This document shows positions 35,340 to 44,302 of a DNA stretch of 50,604 nt, one piece after another; the first letter of the stretch is position 1; the number at the start of each line of letters is the position of its first letter. The DNA is from Deltaproteobacteria bacterium (GTDB lineage Bacteria > Desulfobacterota > Dissulfuribacteria > Dissulfuribacterales > QOAL01), in contig JALSNW010000013.1 in assembly GCA_026986785.1 (NCBI GenBank), positions 1-50,604 of the forward strand, in the 5' to 3' direction. The position numbers and the translations under genes are program-made. A model generated the notes under the pieces. It was not told the DNA's origin and did no database searches. It was given only the letters and a program-made list of their open reading frames with translations.

Positions 35340-37463
35340 ATGAATATCAGCCACGAGACTGCGAACACCGATAATTCACCTACTTTCTTTGACAAGATCA
35401 TCAAAAGAGATGGTCGCATAGTCACCTTTGCAAGCTCAAAGATCACCAATGCCATACTCAAGGCAGGAAGGGCTACTGGAGAACTTGGAGAGATCGAGGC
35501 CAGAAGACTCACCATAAGGGTGTTGACCCTGGCTCAAAACGTCTTTGAGGATTCTCTACCCAGTGTAGAGGAGATCCAGGATCTTGTGGAAGAGGTACTA
35601 CTTACATCCCCATTCAAACGCACAGCCAAGGCCTATATACTCTACCGGGATCAGCATGCGAGGATCAGAGAGATGATCCAGAAGGCTGATATGGACCTGA
35701 TAGAAAAATATCTGGAACGCCTCGACTGGAAAGTCAAAGAAAACAGCAACATGGCATATTCACTCCAGGGGCTCAACAACTATGTCTCCAGTGAGATCAC
35801 CAAGACCTATTGGCTCAACAAGATCTATACACCTGAAGTAAGACAGGCACATCTGTCGGGTGATCTCCATATACATGATCTGGGCCTCTTGTCAGTCTAT
35901 TGTGTAGGATGGGACCTTCAAGACCTTCTGCTCTCTGGTTTCCGGGGAGCGCCTGGGAAGGCGGAAAGTAGCCCTGCCCGGCACTTCAGAAGTGCCCTTG
36001 GCCAGGTGGTAAATTTTTTTTATACCTTGCAGGGAGAGGCGGCTGGCGCCCAGGCATTTGCCAATTTCGATACCCTGCTCGCCCCTTTCATCCGGTACGA
36101 TGAACTTTCCTACAAGGAGGTCAAACAGGCCCTTCAGGAGTTTGTCTTCAATATCAATGTACCCACGAGGGTGGGCTTCCAGACACCCTTTACAAATCTC
36201 ACCATGGATCTCGAACCACCCACCACCCTCAAAGAGCAAAATGTGGTGATCGGTGGGAAGCACATGGCCGAGACCTATGCAGACTTCCAAGAGGAGATGA
36301 ATATCTTCAACCAGGCCTTCTTAGAGGTGATGTCTGAAGGAGACGCCAGGGGCCGTGTCTTCACCTTCCCCATCCCTACCTACAACATCACCCAGGATTT
36401 CAACTGGGAGAATCCTGGTGTATCCAGGCTCTGGGAGGTGACTGCGAAATATGGCATCCCTTATTTCGCAAACTTCGTAAACTCAGACATGTCTCCAGAT
36501 GATGCCCGTTCCATGTGCTGTCGCCTCAGGTTGGACGTGCGAAACCTCGAAAGACGCGGCGGTGGACTTTTCGGAGCCAACCCGTTGACTGGTTCAATTG
36601 GCGTGGTGACTCTAAACATGGCTGCCATAGGCTACAGGGCCAAGAATGAAAAGGAATTTTTCGAGCAAGTCGAACGCCTCATGGAGATAGCAAGAACGAG
36701 CCTGGAAAGCAAACGCAAGGTATTGGAACAATTTGCCAGCCAAGGGTTGTATCCATATACAAAATTTTACCTGAGAAACGTCAAGATGCGGTTTGACCGG
36801 TATTGGAGCAATCATTTCTCCACCATCGGCCTCATAGGGATGAACGAGGCTTGCCTCAACTTCCTGGGCAAAGACCTGTCTGAACCAGAGTCTGTCAGAT
36901 TTTCCCAGAAGGTTTTGGATTTCATCCGTGAAAAACTTGTGACATTCCAGGAAGAAACGGGGAATCTTTACAATCTTGAGGCAACACCTGGAGAGGGGAC
37001 CGCATACCGCCTGGCCCGATTAGACCAGAAACGCTTTCCAGACATCAGGGTCAAAAACATGGAGGATACAGGTGTTCCATTCTATACCAACTCCACCCAA
37101 CTGCCTGTAAATTTTTCCGATGACATCATCAAGGTACTGGATCTCCAGGAACCCCTTCAGTCCAGATATACCGGGGGCACTGTATTGCATGTGTTTCTTG
37201 GTGAGGCTGCCCCTGATCCAGACAGTGTCAGGGAATTTGTCAGAATGGTCTGTCACAACTACTCCCTCCCCTACTTCACCATCACCCCTTCTTTCTCTAT
37301 CTGCCCCCTTCATGGCTACCTAAAAGGTGAAAAACAGATCTGCCCGGAGTGTGGCCAGAACACAGAGGTCTATTCCAGGGTAGTGGGCTACCTCAGGCCT
37401 GTAAACCAGTGGAATGACGGTAAGCAGGCTGAATTTTCCATAAGAAAGAGATTTAAGGTATAG
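35340..37463 (+). CDS. nrdD: Anaerobic ribonucleoside-triphosphate reductase
   Basis: A 707-residue class III ribonucleotide reductase that makes deoxynucleotides without oxygen. An ATP-cone is at about 15-100 (KIIKRDGRIVTFASSKI). The catalytic barrel follows, and the C-terminal zinc site is CPLHGY with CPECGQ. The glycyl radical residue lies in SRVVGYLRP. ATG 35340 has a GGAGGG ribosome binding site. The activase NrdG begins 13 bp after the stop. The NrdR-box pair upstream suggests repression when deoxynucleotides are plentiful. The glycyl radical is destroyed by oxygen, which makes the adjacent defence island meaningful. Confidence 0.97.
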   Translation: MNISHETANTDNSPTFFDKIIKRDGRIVTFASSKITNAILKAGRATGELGEIEARRLTIRVLTLAQNVFEDSLPSVEEIQDLVEEVLLTSPFKRTAKAYILYRDQHARIREMIQKADMDLIEKYLERLDWKVKENSNMAYSLQGLNNYVSSEITKTYWLNKIYTPEVRQAHLSGDLHIHDLGLLSVYCVGWDLQDLLLSGFRGAPGKAESSPARHFRSALGQVVNFFYTLQGEAAGAQAFANFDTLLAPFIRYDELSYKEVKQALQEFVFNINVPTRVGFQTPFTNLTMDLEPPTTLKEQNVVIGGKHMAETYADFQEEMNIFNQAFLEVMSEGDARGRVFTFPIPTYNITQDFNWENPGVSRLWEVTAKYGIPYFANFVNSDMSPDDARSMCCRLRLDVRNLERRGGGLFGANPLTGSIGVVTLNMAAIGYRAKNEKEFFEQVERLMEIARTSLESKRKVLEQFASQGLYPYTKFYLRNVKMRFDRYWSNHFSTIGLIGMNEACLNFLGKDLSEPESVRFSQKVLDFIREKLVTFQEETGNLYNLEATPGEGTAYRLARLDQKRFPDIRVKNMEDTGVPFYTNSTQLPVNFSDDIIKVLDLQEPLQSRYTGGTVLHVFLGEAAPDPDSVREFVRMVCHNYSLPYFTITPSFSICPLHGYLKGEKQICPECGQNTEVYSRVVGYLRPVNQWNDGKQAEFSIRKRFKV

Positions 37464-37476
37464 GGGAGAGAAGACA

Positions 37477-38085
37477 TTGCTGATAGGAGGCGTCGTCCCC
37501 TTCACACTCACAGACTATCCAGGAGAGATTGCCGCTGTGTGTTTCACCCAGGGCTGCAACTTCTCCTGTCCATTTTGTCACAACAAGCAGTTGATACCAA
37601 GGAGGGACTGCCCAGACAACCTGGGGCAAACAGATGACCAATCGAAACTCATGGATCTGCTTCTTGCTAGAAAGGGGAAACTCAAGGCCCTGGTGATAAG
37701 TGGTGGTGAACCCACCTTGCAGAGGGACCTAACAGATTTTCTCTCAAAGGTCAGGTCCCTGGGCTATAAGATAAAACTGGATACGAATGGCAGTAGGCCA
37801 TGGGTGCTGGAATCACTCCTTGAAAAGGGGCTGGCCGACCTCGTTGCAATGGACATCAAGGCACCATGGGAGAAATATCATCTTGCTGCCGGGAAGAGGA
37901 TAGATACAAAGCTGATTGAAAGATCCATGGAACTCATCTTGGCCTATGGTGTCGACCACATATTCCGCACGACCTTTGTGCCCCATTTGCTTAATCCAGA
38001 AGACATAGACCGTATTCGTGGTTACATACCACCTGGCTCTCGCTATGTGGTTCAACCCTATGTAAGACCAGCCAAGGCCGCCTGA
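37477..38085 (+). CDS. nrdG: Anaerobic RNR-activating radical SAM protein
   Basis: A 202-residue radical-SAM activase. The 4Fe-4S cluster motif C-NFS-C-PF-C (CxxxCxxC) is near residue 25. The SAM-binding GGE motif is SGGEPTLQ, with later strands such as KLDTNGSRP. It generates the glycyl radical on NrdD. The start is a TTG at 37477 with GGGGAGAG upstream; no better ATG is available. It lies 13 bp after nrdD, in one operon. The sequence is closer to the NrdG2-like form with the N-terminal TLTDYPG motif than to E. coli NrdG. Confidence 0.93.
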   Translation: MLIGGVVPFTLTDYPGEIAAVCFTQGCNFSCPFCHNKQLIPRRDCPDNLGQTDDQSKLMDLLLARKGKLKALVISGGEPTLQRDLTDFLSKVRSLGYKIKLDTNGSRPWVLESLLEKGLADLVAMDIKAPWEKYHLAAGKRIDTKLIERSMELILAYGVDHIFRTTFVPHLLNPEDIDRIRGYIPPGSRYVVQPYVRPAKAA

Positions 38086-38109
38086 GAGAGAAATATAAGG
38101 ATCCCTATT

Positions 38110-38898
38110 CTATAAGGCGGGATGAAGACCCATCTGATAATAGATCTCCTTTCTGAGCTCTCCTATCCTACCAGTTGAGAGGTCCCTGGGATGGGGTGAC
38201 CCCAGCTTCAGATCTGCCTTTATCTTGGCTGGCCTGTCGCTTAAGACAATGACCTGATCTCCTAATTGAAGGGCTTCGTCAATATCGTGGGTTATAAAGA
38301 GTATGGTCATATCGTACATGCTATGGACATTGACCATCTCTTCCCTCATCTGAAGCCTGGTAACAAAGTCCAAGGCACCGAAGGGTTCATCCATGAACAG
38401 GATCTCCGGTTCCATGATGAGTGCCCTGGCAACCTCTGCCCTCCTCTTCATACCACCGGACAGTTCGTGGGGATAATGCTCCTCGAATCCGGTAAGCCCT
38501 ACAAGCTCCAGGTGTTCTTCTATCTCATGCCTCTTCTTTTCAGGGTCATGGATATGACGGGCACCAATTGCCACATTCTGCCAGGCGGTCAACCAGGGGA
38601 AAAGCCCGTCTTCCTGGAAAATGAACACATGCCTTTCACTTGGACAGCGCACATCTTTACCATCGATAAGTACCTGTCCTTGGGTCACTGTCTCAAAACC
38701 AGCCAATATCTTGAGAAGGGTCGATTTGCCACACCCAGAAGGCCCTACAAAACATGTAAAACTCCCTTGGTCTATGGAAAAATTGAGATCGTTCAATACA
38801 AGGCAGTCTTCCCTGTGCTCGCACTGCCCCCTAAATCTCATCCTGTTCCTCCTCTCTATGAATTTCTTTTTCAGTCCCCTTACCTCGATCTTTTTCAT
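38110..38898 (-). CDS. NitT/TauT-family ABC transporter ATP-binding protein
   Basis: A 262-residue ATPase with Walker A GPSGCGKST, Q loop, signature LSGGMKRRAEVARAL, Walker B ILFMDEPFGALD and the H loop FITHDIDEAL. It resembles the SsuB/TauB/NrtD group, which energises uptake of sulfonates, nitrate, bicarbonate or thiamine precursors. Its ATG overlaps the permease stop by 4 bp, so it is coupled. It ends 24 bp from the convergent nrdG. Confidence 0.92.
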   Translation of the reverse strand: MKKIEVRGLKKKFIERRNRMRFRGQCEHREDCLVLNDLNFSIDQGSFTCFVGPSGCGKSTLLKILAGFETVTQGQVLIDGKDVRCPSERHVFIFQEDGLFPWLTAWQNVAIGARHIHDPEKKRHEIEEHLELVGLTGFEEHYPHELSGGMKRRAEVARALIMEPEILFMDEPFGALDFVTRLQMREEMVNVHSMYDMTILFITHDIDEALQLGDQVIVLSDRPAKIKADLKLGSPHPRDLSTGRIGELRKEIYYQMGLHPAL

Positions 38899-39671
38899 CT
38901 TCTCATCCTACTCCATTCCACCCACGGAAGCCGTTCAAGAAGCCTAATGAGATGATCAAGCACCAATCCTATAACACCAATTATCAGCATGCCTGCCACT
39001 ACCTTGTCCATCCTGAGGGAATTTCTCGCATCGATTATCAAATAACCAAGGCCTGATTTGACAGCTATCATTTCGGCCGCAACAATAACCAACCAGGCGG
39101 TACCAAGGGTTATTCTAAGCCCTACTATTATCTCTGGCAGTGCAGCTGGTAGTATCACCTTCGTGTAGAGCTGCCAGCCTTTGAGCCCAAAATTTTCAGC
39201 CACACGCAAAAATGTGCCTTTTATCCCAGCCACCCCACTGACCGTAAAGACCACCATTGGAAAGAATGCAGATAGATATATGAGAAAAATCGCTGGCTTG
39301 TCCCCTATCCCAAACCACATCAAGGCCATGGGAATCCAGGCAAGGGGAGATATAGGACGCAAAAATTGGATTACAGGATTCAAGACCTGGCGAACCTTCC
39401 AGATGCGCCCCATCGCCAGCCCCAGAGGCACAGCAGTGGCCACGGCGAGGTAAAAACCCCAAGTCACCCTGAAAAGGCTCGCTACCGCACTGTCAAAGAG
39501 CTGACCACTCCGGGCCATCTCCACCAGGGCATTTACCACATCCATGGGGCCTGGCAAGATATAAGACGGTATGGCAAAGATCTCCCTTGCCCCATACCAC
39601 AACAGTATGATCATGATAAAGCCCAAAAAGGACTTCAATCTATTCATTGCCATTTCAAATATAGCTTGCAT
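38895..39671 (-). CDS. NitT/TauT-family ABC transporter permease
   Basis: A 258-residue inner-membrane permease with about six spans. The EAA loop, which docks the ATPase, is near ENFGLKGWQLYTKVILPAALPEIIVGLRI. The start may be ATG 39671, which overlaps the substrate-binding gene by 28 bp, or ATG 39653 or 39647 downstream; the sequence does not settle which. It forms the channel of the transporter with its neighbours. Confidence 0.9.
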   Translation of the reverse strand: MQAIFEMAMNRLKSFLGFIMIILLWYGAREIFAIPSYILPGPMDVVNALVEMARSGQLFDSAVASLFRVTWGFYLAVATAVPLGLAMGRIWKVRQVLNPVIQFLRPISPLAWIPMALMWFGIGDKPAIFLIYLSAFFPMVVFTVSGVAGIKGTFLRVAENFGLKGWQLYTKVILPAALPEIIVGLRITLGTAWLVIVAAEMIAVKSGLGYLIIDARNSLRMDKVVAGMLIIGVIGLVLDHLIRLLERLPWVEWSRMRR

Positions 39672-40588
39672 CTTGGCACCCTGGCCTGAAGGCCGTATTT
39701 CACCATGAGCTCGCCTATCTTTCTAAGTTCCGAGGCCCTGGGCAACAAATCCACATAACTGACCCTCACCTTCTTGTCTGTGAGCACATGGAGCAACAAG
39801 GCGTCTGGCAGACCAAAGAATCGAGCACCCATACGGGCTGCCTCGGCCCTGTGGGCCTCTATCCATCTCCCTTGGTGATAGAGGGTGCGTATTATCTGAT
39901 CCATAGTCTTCTTTTTCTCCTTCAATATATCTTCCCTGACTATGAGGAGGCTGGAGATGAAATCAGGCCAAAGATCCTGAATGCGATGCATTATCACCCC
40001 TGTACCTGCCATCTCCGCCTGGGCAGCATACGGCTCACCCACTATGTAGGCATCTATTGCCCCTGACGCCAATGCAGAGGGCATATCTGGAGGAGGAAGC
40101 TCCACAAGGTTGATCTGGGACATGGAGATGGAGTTGCCTGCAAGATATTGTTGGAGAGCCAGGTTCTGTGTGCTGAACCTTATAGGGATGGCAATCGTCT
40201 TTCCCTTAAGGCCATTGACCCCTACTATCCCCTCCTTTTCAGACACCACAAGGGCGGTGCCATTTCTGTGTCCAAGGAGGGCAATACGCACAGGCACGTC
40301 CTGGTCCATCAACGACAGGGCTATTGGGGCCAGGATAAAGGCAGCATCCAATTCCCCGCCCTTGATGGACTCGATCATATCTGGCCACGAGGAATATTTT
40401 ATGGCCTCTACCTGCCCTGGGAACCATGCATCTCTATCCATTGCCACTGGCAGGAGGAGATGACATGTAATGGGCACGAAGCCTATCCTGACCTTTCTAC
40501 CCTGGTAGCCCTTGGATATGATGAAAAAATGGAGGCACGATATGGTTATCAACCACAGGAGCAGTGCAGCCACGACTATCGCCTCCAT
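39644..40588 (-). CDS. NitT/TauT-family ABC transporter substrate-binding protein
   Basis: About 314 residues from ATG 40588, chosen for its AGGA six bases upstream; a GTG at 40621 would add 11 residues without a ribosome binding site. It has an N-terminal membrane helix (about 3-22) that anchors it, with no lipobox, and then an SsuA/NrtA-like fold. Recognisable parts are GFVPITCHLLLPVAMDRD, GGELDAAFILAPIAL, GLKGKTIAIPIR and AIDAYIVGEPYAAQA. The ligand cannot be deduced; sulfonate, nitrate or bicarbonate are usual for this group. It is first in the operon. Confidence 0.88.
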   Translation of the reverse strand: MEAIVVAALLLWLITISCLHFFIISKGYQGRKVRIGFVPITCHLLLPVAMDRDAWFPGQVEAIKYSSWPDMIESIKGGELDAAFILAPIALSLMDQDVPVRIALLGHRNGTALVVSEKEGIVGVNGLKGKTIAIPIRFSTQNLALQQYLAGNSISMSQINLVELPPPDMPSALASGAIDAYIVGEPYAAQAEMAGTGVIMHRIQDLWPDFISSLLIVREDILKEKKKTMDQIIRTLYHQGRWIEAHRAEAARMGARFFGLPDALLLHVLTDKKVRVSYVDLLPRASELRKIGELMVKYGLQARVPRCKLYLKWQ

Positions 40589-40621
40589 TGAAATCCTATG
40601 TCGTCTGTAGAGATGATTCAC

Positions 40622-41160
40622 ATATTACTTATCGGAATATATACATGATTAGCTGAGCAGACACCCTGTCATTCCCAAGTCATCCAAAAGGAAATACAAA
40701 TATCCATACAGTTCCAATTAATAGATCCATAAACGTTAACAACCAAAGGGTTGCTTGCTGGTTCCTAAATGTTTAGAGTGTGTTGATCTGGGAACAATGC
40801 ACTTATACCATCCGGTGGCCTGACAAGACGGGCTTATTTCACCATCATTAATCCCGGATTATACAGCTCACAAGCTTGCCGAAGATGTGAGGAGGAGGGC
40901 ATGTCAGAGTACTTTGGTACTTCGAGTGCCAGACAACAAAGCAGATTTGGCAGGATAGTGAGTCCTTTGTGGCTTCAAATGCCCGAGTACTTTATCACGA
41001 ATTGGAGTTCACCTTTTGGGTGAAGATACAATGGAAGCAGATACATGCTCACCCATGTAACAAGTCAAAGGAATTGTCTTTTTTCAGGCGTTTTAAGTGC
41101 ACAACCTGATTAATACAAAAAAATGCATCCCGGGATATATACCGGTTATTGGAGTCTCGA
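40622..41160. other. Long intergenic region before hom, with a possible small frame
   Basis: A 539-bp stretch upstream of the homoserine dehydrogenase gene. It must hold the hom promoter and, on the other strand, that of the ABC operon. A 10-bp palindrome ATCCCGGGAT at 41127-41136 precedes the hom ribosome binding site. I looked for SAM, threonine or T-box leader signatures and saw none. A 40-codon frame at 40901-41023 is listed separately. Confidence 0.4.
40901..41023 (+). CDS. Possible 40-residue small protein
   Basis: A frame of 40 codons starting at ATG 40901, directly after GGAGGAGGGC, an unusually strong ribosome binding site. The peptide (MSEYFGTSSARQQSRFGRIV and onward) has no membrane helix and resembles nothing I know. 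It lies in the long spacer before hom. It could be a real small protein, a leader peptide, or chance in a decayed repeat. There is no codon-bias evidence either way. Confidence 0.25.
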   Translation: MSEYFGTSSARQQSRFGRIVSPLWLQMPEYFITNWSSPFG

Positions 41161-42495
41161 ATGGAAAAGACGCTTAACGTGGGTCTTCTTGGTTTTGGAA
41201 CAGTAGGTACAGGGACGGCGAAAATACTGCTCTCCCAGAAAGATCTCTTGGAAGAGCGGGCAGGCTGCCCGATAAATCTGAAATGGATCTGTGACAAAGA
41301 CCTCAGCACGGATCGTGGCATCGAGGTACCACAAGAGATCCTTACGGACGACGTGGACAGATTGTTCCAAGATCAAGACCTTGATATATTCATAGAACTC
41401 ATAGGAGGCCTGGAACCTGCCAGGACCTTTGTCTTGAAGGCCATAGAAAACGGCAAACATGTAGTCACTGCCAACAAGGCGCTTCTGGCCACCCACGGCT
41501 TTGAGATCTTTGAAGCTGCCTCCAAGGCAGGAGTAGAAATAGGCTTCGAAGCCAGTGTGGGCGGAGGTATACCCTGTATCAAGGCAATCAAGGAAGGCCT
41601 AGTAGCCAACAATGTGCATACCGTCCTGGGTATCATGAATGGCACCGCCAACTTTATAATCACCAAAATGACTGACAAGGGCATTTCCTTCCATCATGCA
41701 CTCGAGCAGGCACAAAGGTTTGGATATGCCGAGGCTGATCCAACCTATGACATCGAAGGCATCGATACTGCCCATAAACTTGCAATCATGGCCATCCTGG
41801 CCTTCGGCCAGAAGATAGAACTTTCGGATATCTACACAGAAGGAATATCAAGACTTACGCCTCTGGATATCAGCTTTGCCCTTGAATTGGGCTATAGTAT
41901 AAAGCTCCTTGCAATAGGACGGCAAGAAGATGGTATAATAGATCTCAGGATTCATCCCACCATGATCCCCAATGACCATCTTCTTTCCCAGGTCAGGGGT
42001 GCATATAATGCGTTTTATTTTATTGGCGATAGCGTCGGCAAGGTCATGCTATATGGAATGGGCGCAGGACAAATGCCCACTGGCAGTGCCATTGTCGCAG
42101 ACGTCATAGATATTGCCAGAAACATAGAAAAAGGCTGCCCAGGCAGGGTGCCTTCACTCTCCATACCCTTTGATAACATAGCGCCTGCCAATATAAGGCC
42201 CATAGATCAGGTTCGCAGTAAGTACTATTTCCGTTTCACTGTAAAAGACCAACCAGGTGTGCTTTCGAAGATCTCTGGAATACTTGGTGAACAGCAGATC
42301 AGCATTGCATCTGTGGTTCAGAAAGGCCGTGGGCAAGAATCATCTGTACCCATTGTGATGGTCACCCATGAGGCCACTGAAGGAAGTGTGAGAACTGCCT
42401 TGGAACAGATCGACAAGCAGGAATTCGTACTTGACAAGACCATGATAATAAGGATTGAAGATCTTAAGGCTCTGGAGGATTCTCAAGATGGATGA
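41161..42495 (+). CDS. hom: Homoserine dehydrogenase
   Basis: A 444-residue enzyme that reduces aspartate semialdehyde to homoserine, for threonine and methionine. The NAD(P)-binding motif GLLGFGTVGTGTA is at residues 8-20. The central domain has GGGIPCIKAI, GIMNGTANFI and the active-site region EADPTYDIEGIDTAHKLAI. The C-terminal ACT domain starts near residue 350 (FRFTVKDQPGVLSKISGIL) and likely gives threonine feedback. ATG 41161 has GGAG upstream. The ApgM-like gene overlaps its end by 8 bp. Confidence 0.97.
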   Translation: MEKTLNVGLLGFGTVGTGTAKILLSQKDLLEERAGCPINLKWICDKDLSTDRGIEVPQEILTDDVDRLFQDQDLDIFIELIGGLEPARTFVLKAIENGKHVVTANKALLATHGFEIFEAASKAGVEIGFEASVGGGIPCIKAIKEGLVANNVHTVLGIMNGTANFIITKMTDKGISFHHALEQAQRFGYAEADPTYDIEGIDTAHKLAIMAILAFGQKIELSDIYTEGISRLTPLDISFALELGYSIKLLAIGRQEDGIIDLRIHPTMIPNDHLLSQVRGAYNAFYFIGDSVGKVMLYGMGAGQMPTGSAIVADVIDIARNIEKGCPGRVPSLSIPFDNIAPANIRPIDQVRSKYYFRFTVKDQPGVLSKISGILGEQQISIASVVQKGRGQESSVPIVMVTHEATEGSVRTALEQIDKQEFVLDKTMIIRIEDLKALEDSQDG

Positions 42496-43804
42496 AGCAA
42501 GAGAAAACCTGCAAAATCAAAATACAGAAGAACATGAGATAGAGAGGATATCTCACCCTGTCGAGAAATATATAATTCTCCTTGGCGATGGAATGGGGGA
42601 TTTCCCTATTGAAGAATTGGGTGGCAAGACTGCCCTGGAAGCAGCCAGGACTCCATTTATGGACCTCATTACCAGGATGGGGGAATTCGGGCTGGTGAAG
42701 ACCATTCCAGACGAATTAGAACCCGGCAGTGATGTTGCCAACATGTCGCTGCTGGGCTATGACCCAGGCAAATATTACACGGGCAGGGGACCGCTGGAAG
42801 CAGCAGCCATGGGGGTAAAAATGAACCCAGAAGACGTTGCCTTCAGGTGCAATCTGGTGACACTCAGGTTTAGAGAAGGCCGGGTCTTCATGGAAGACTA
42901 CAGCGCAGGCCATATATCCACAGACGAGGCCAGGGCGATAATATGTGACCTGGCAGAACTTGTCAAAAGCCGTTCCTTTGAACTCTTTCCAGGGGTCAGT
43001 TACCGCCATCTGCTCCTATGGCGTGGCGGGCCAGAGGGCATAGCCACTGTTCCTCCCCATGACTATACTGGCCACGACGTTACCGAGGCATGGCGGGTAT
43101 ATGAGGATGAACCCCTGCTCTATGAAGTATTAAAAAAGGCCATAAACTTCTTCCATCGTCATCCTATCAACGAAAAAAGGCAAAAAGAGGGAAAACTCCC
43201 TGCCAATGCGCTTTGGCCGTGGGGACAGGGTAGAAGGCCCGTAGTAGCCACCATTCCCCAACAATACGATCTCGAAGGTAGTGTCATTGCAGCCGTGGAC
43301 CTCATCAAAGGCCTTGGCATATGGGCAGGCCTGGATGCCCCATTGGTCAAGGGGGCCACTGGATTCCTGGATACCGATTACAGTGCCAAGGCAAGGGCTG
43401 CTCTCAAGGCCTTGGCGGAAAAGGATTTTGTGTTCCTCCATGTGGAAGCCCCTGATGAGGCTGGACATCTCGGGGATGTCCAGGAAAAGATCAAGGCGAT
43501 CGAACGTTTTGACAAGGAGGTAGTTGGACCAGTATTCGAAGGCCTCAAAAACATGGAATGCCCATTCAGGATGATGATAGTGACCGACCACTACACCCCT
43601 ATCAGTATCAAGACACATGCAAGAAGCCCTGTACCATTCGTAATCTATGACAGTCTTGATCCCAAAAACAATCCTGATGCTTCATTCACCGAGGCGTCAG
43701 CCAAAGAGACCGGGATAATATTTGAAGAGGGCTACAGGTTGCTTCCCCATTTCATAGGGGCAGAGCCAAGATATGTGGAACTCGACCCCAAGAAAAAGAA
43801 ATGA
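42488..43804 (+). CDS. ApgM-like (COG3635) protein; possible homoserine kinase
   Basis: A 438-residue alkaline-phosphatase-superfamily protein of the archaeal-type 2,3-bisphosphoglycerate-independent mutase group. It shows LLGDGMGDFP, the nucleophile region SDVANMSLLGYDPGKYYTGRGPLEAA, and metal-ligand segments such as VEAPDEAGH and TDHYTP. ATG 42488 has GGAGG upstream and overlaps hom by 8 bp; its stop overlaps the next gene by 4 bp. Members of this group have, as I recall, been shown genetically to act as homoserine kinase in some Desulfovibrio and Bacteroides. Translational coupling to hom and the absence of thrB nearby favour that role over glycolysis. The family call is firm; the kinase role is inference. 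Confidence 0.85.
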   Translation: MDEARENLQNQNTEEHEIERISHPVEKYIILLGDGMGDFPIEELGGKTALEAARTPFMDLITRMGEFGLVKTIPDELEPGSDVANMSLLGYDPGKYYTGRGPLEAAAMGVKMNPEDVAFRCNLVTLRFREGRVFMEDYSAGHISTDEARAIICDLAELVKSRSFELFPGVSYRHLLLWRGGPEGIATVPPHDYTGHDVTEAWRVYEDEPLLYEVLKKAINFFHRHPINEKRQKEGKLPANALWPWGQGRRPVVATIPQQYDLEGSVIAAVDLIKGLGIWAGLDAPLVKGATGFLDTDYSAKARAALKALAEKDFVFLHVEAPDEAGHLGDVQEKIKAIERFDKEVVGPVFEGLKNMECPFRMMIVTDHYTPISIKTHARSPVPFVIYDSLDPKNNPDASFTEASAKETGIIFEEGYRLLPHFIGAEPRYVELDPKKKK

Positions 43805-44238
43805 GACCAAAAGGCACCATACCGGAGATCGACCCAAAGGATGGGGAACAATCACTCACTATCTCCTATCGGGTAATCTATGGTGACACTGACAGGGCAG
43901 GGGTTGTCTACTATGCAACATATCTACGGCTTTTCGAGATGGGCCGTACAGAATACATGAGGCACATCCTCAAGCAACCATACAGGCGTATGGAGGAGAA
44001 AGGGCACCTGTTTCCAGTGGTTGAGGCCCATATCAGATATAAATCCCCTGCCACCTATGATGATCTCCTGGATATCCGGACAGAGCTCGTGGACACGTCC
44101 CCGTATTCCATCACCTTTTCATACAAAATCAGCTGTGAGAGAAGGACCATAGTTCTCGGCTATACAAAACATGCATCGACTGACACAACAGGAAAATTGA
44201 CAAAACTCCCTCAAGGGCTTATAGAATCCTTTGGTTGA
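43801..44238 (+). CDS. YbgC-type acyl-CoA thioesterase
   Basis: A 145-residue hotdog-fold protein of the 4-hydroxybenzoyl-CoA thioesterase/YbgC group. The active-site motif is YGDTDRAGVVYYATYLRLFE with the catalytic acid near D31. The N-terminal 20 residues are an extra segment. Its ATG overlaps the ApgM-like stop (ATGA). It probably hydrolyses acyl-CoA or acyl-ACP esters; in other bacteria the relatives work near the Tol-Pal system, which is not seen here. Confidence 0.88.
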   Translation: MRPKGTIPEIDPKDGEQSLTISYRVIYGDTDRAGVVYYATYLRLFEMGRTEYMRHILKQPYRRMEEKGHLFPVVEAHIRYKSPATYDDLLDIRTELVDTSPYSITFSYKISCERRTIVLGYTKHASTDTTGKLTKLPQGLIESFG

Positions 44239-44302
44239 ACCAAGTTACAATAACCTTTACCGGCCCTTGGGCCGATGAGCCTGGAGGGCAGACTGGGTTC
44301 CC

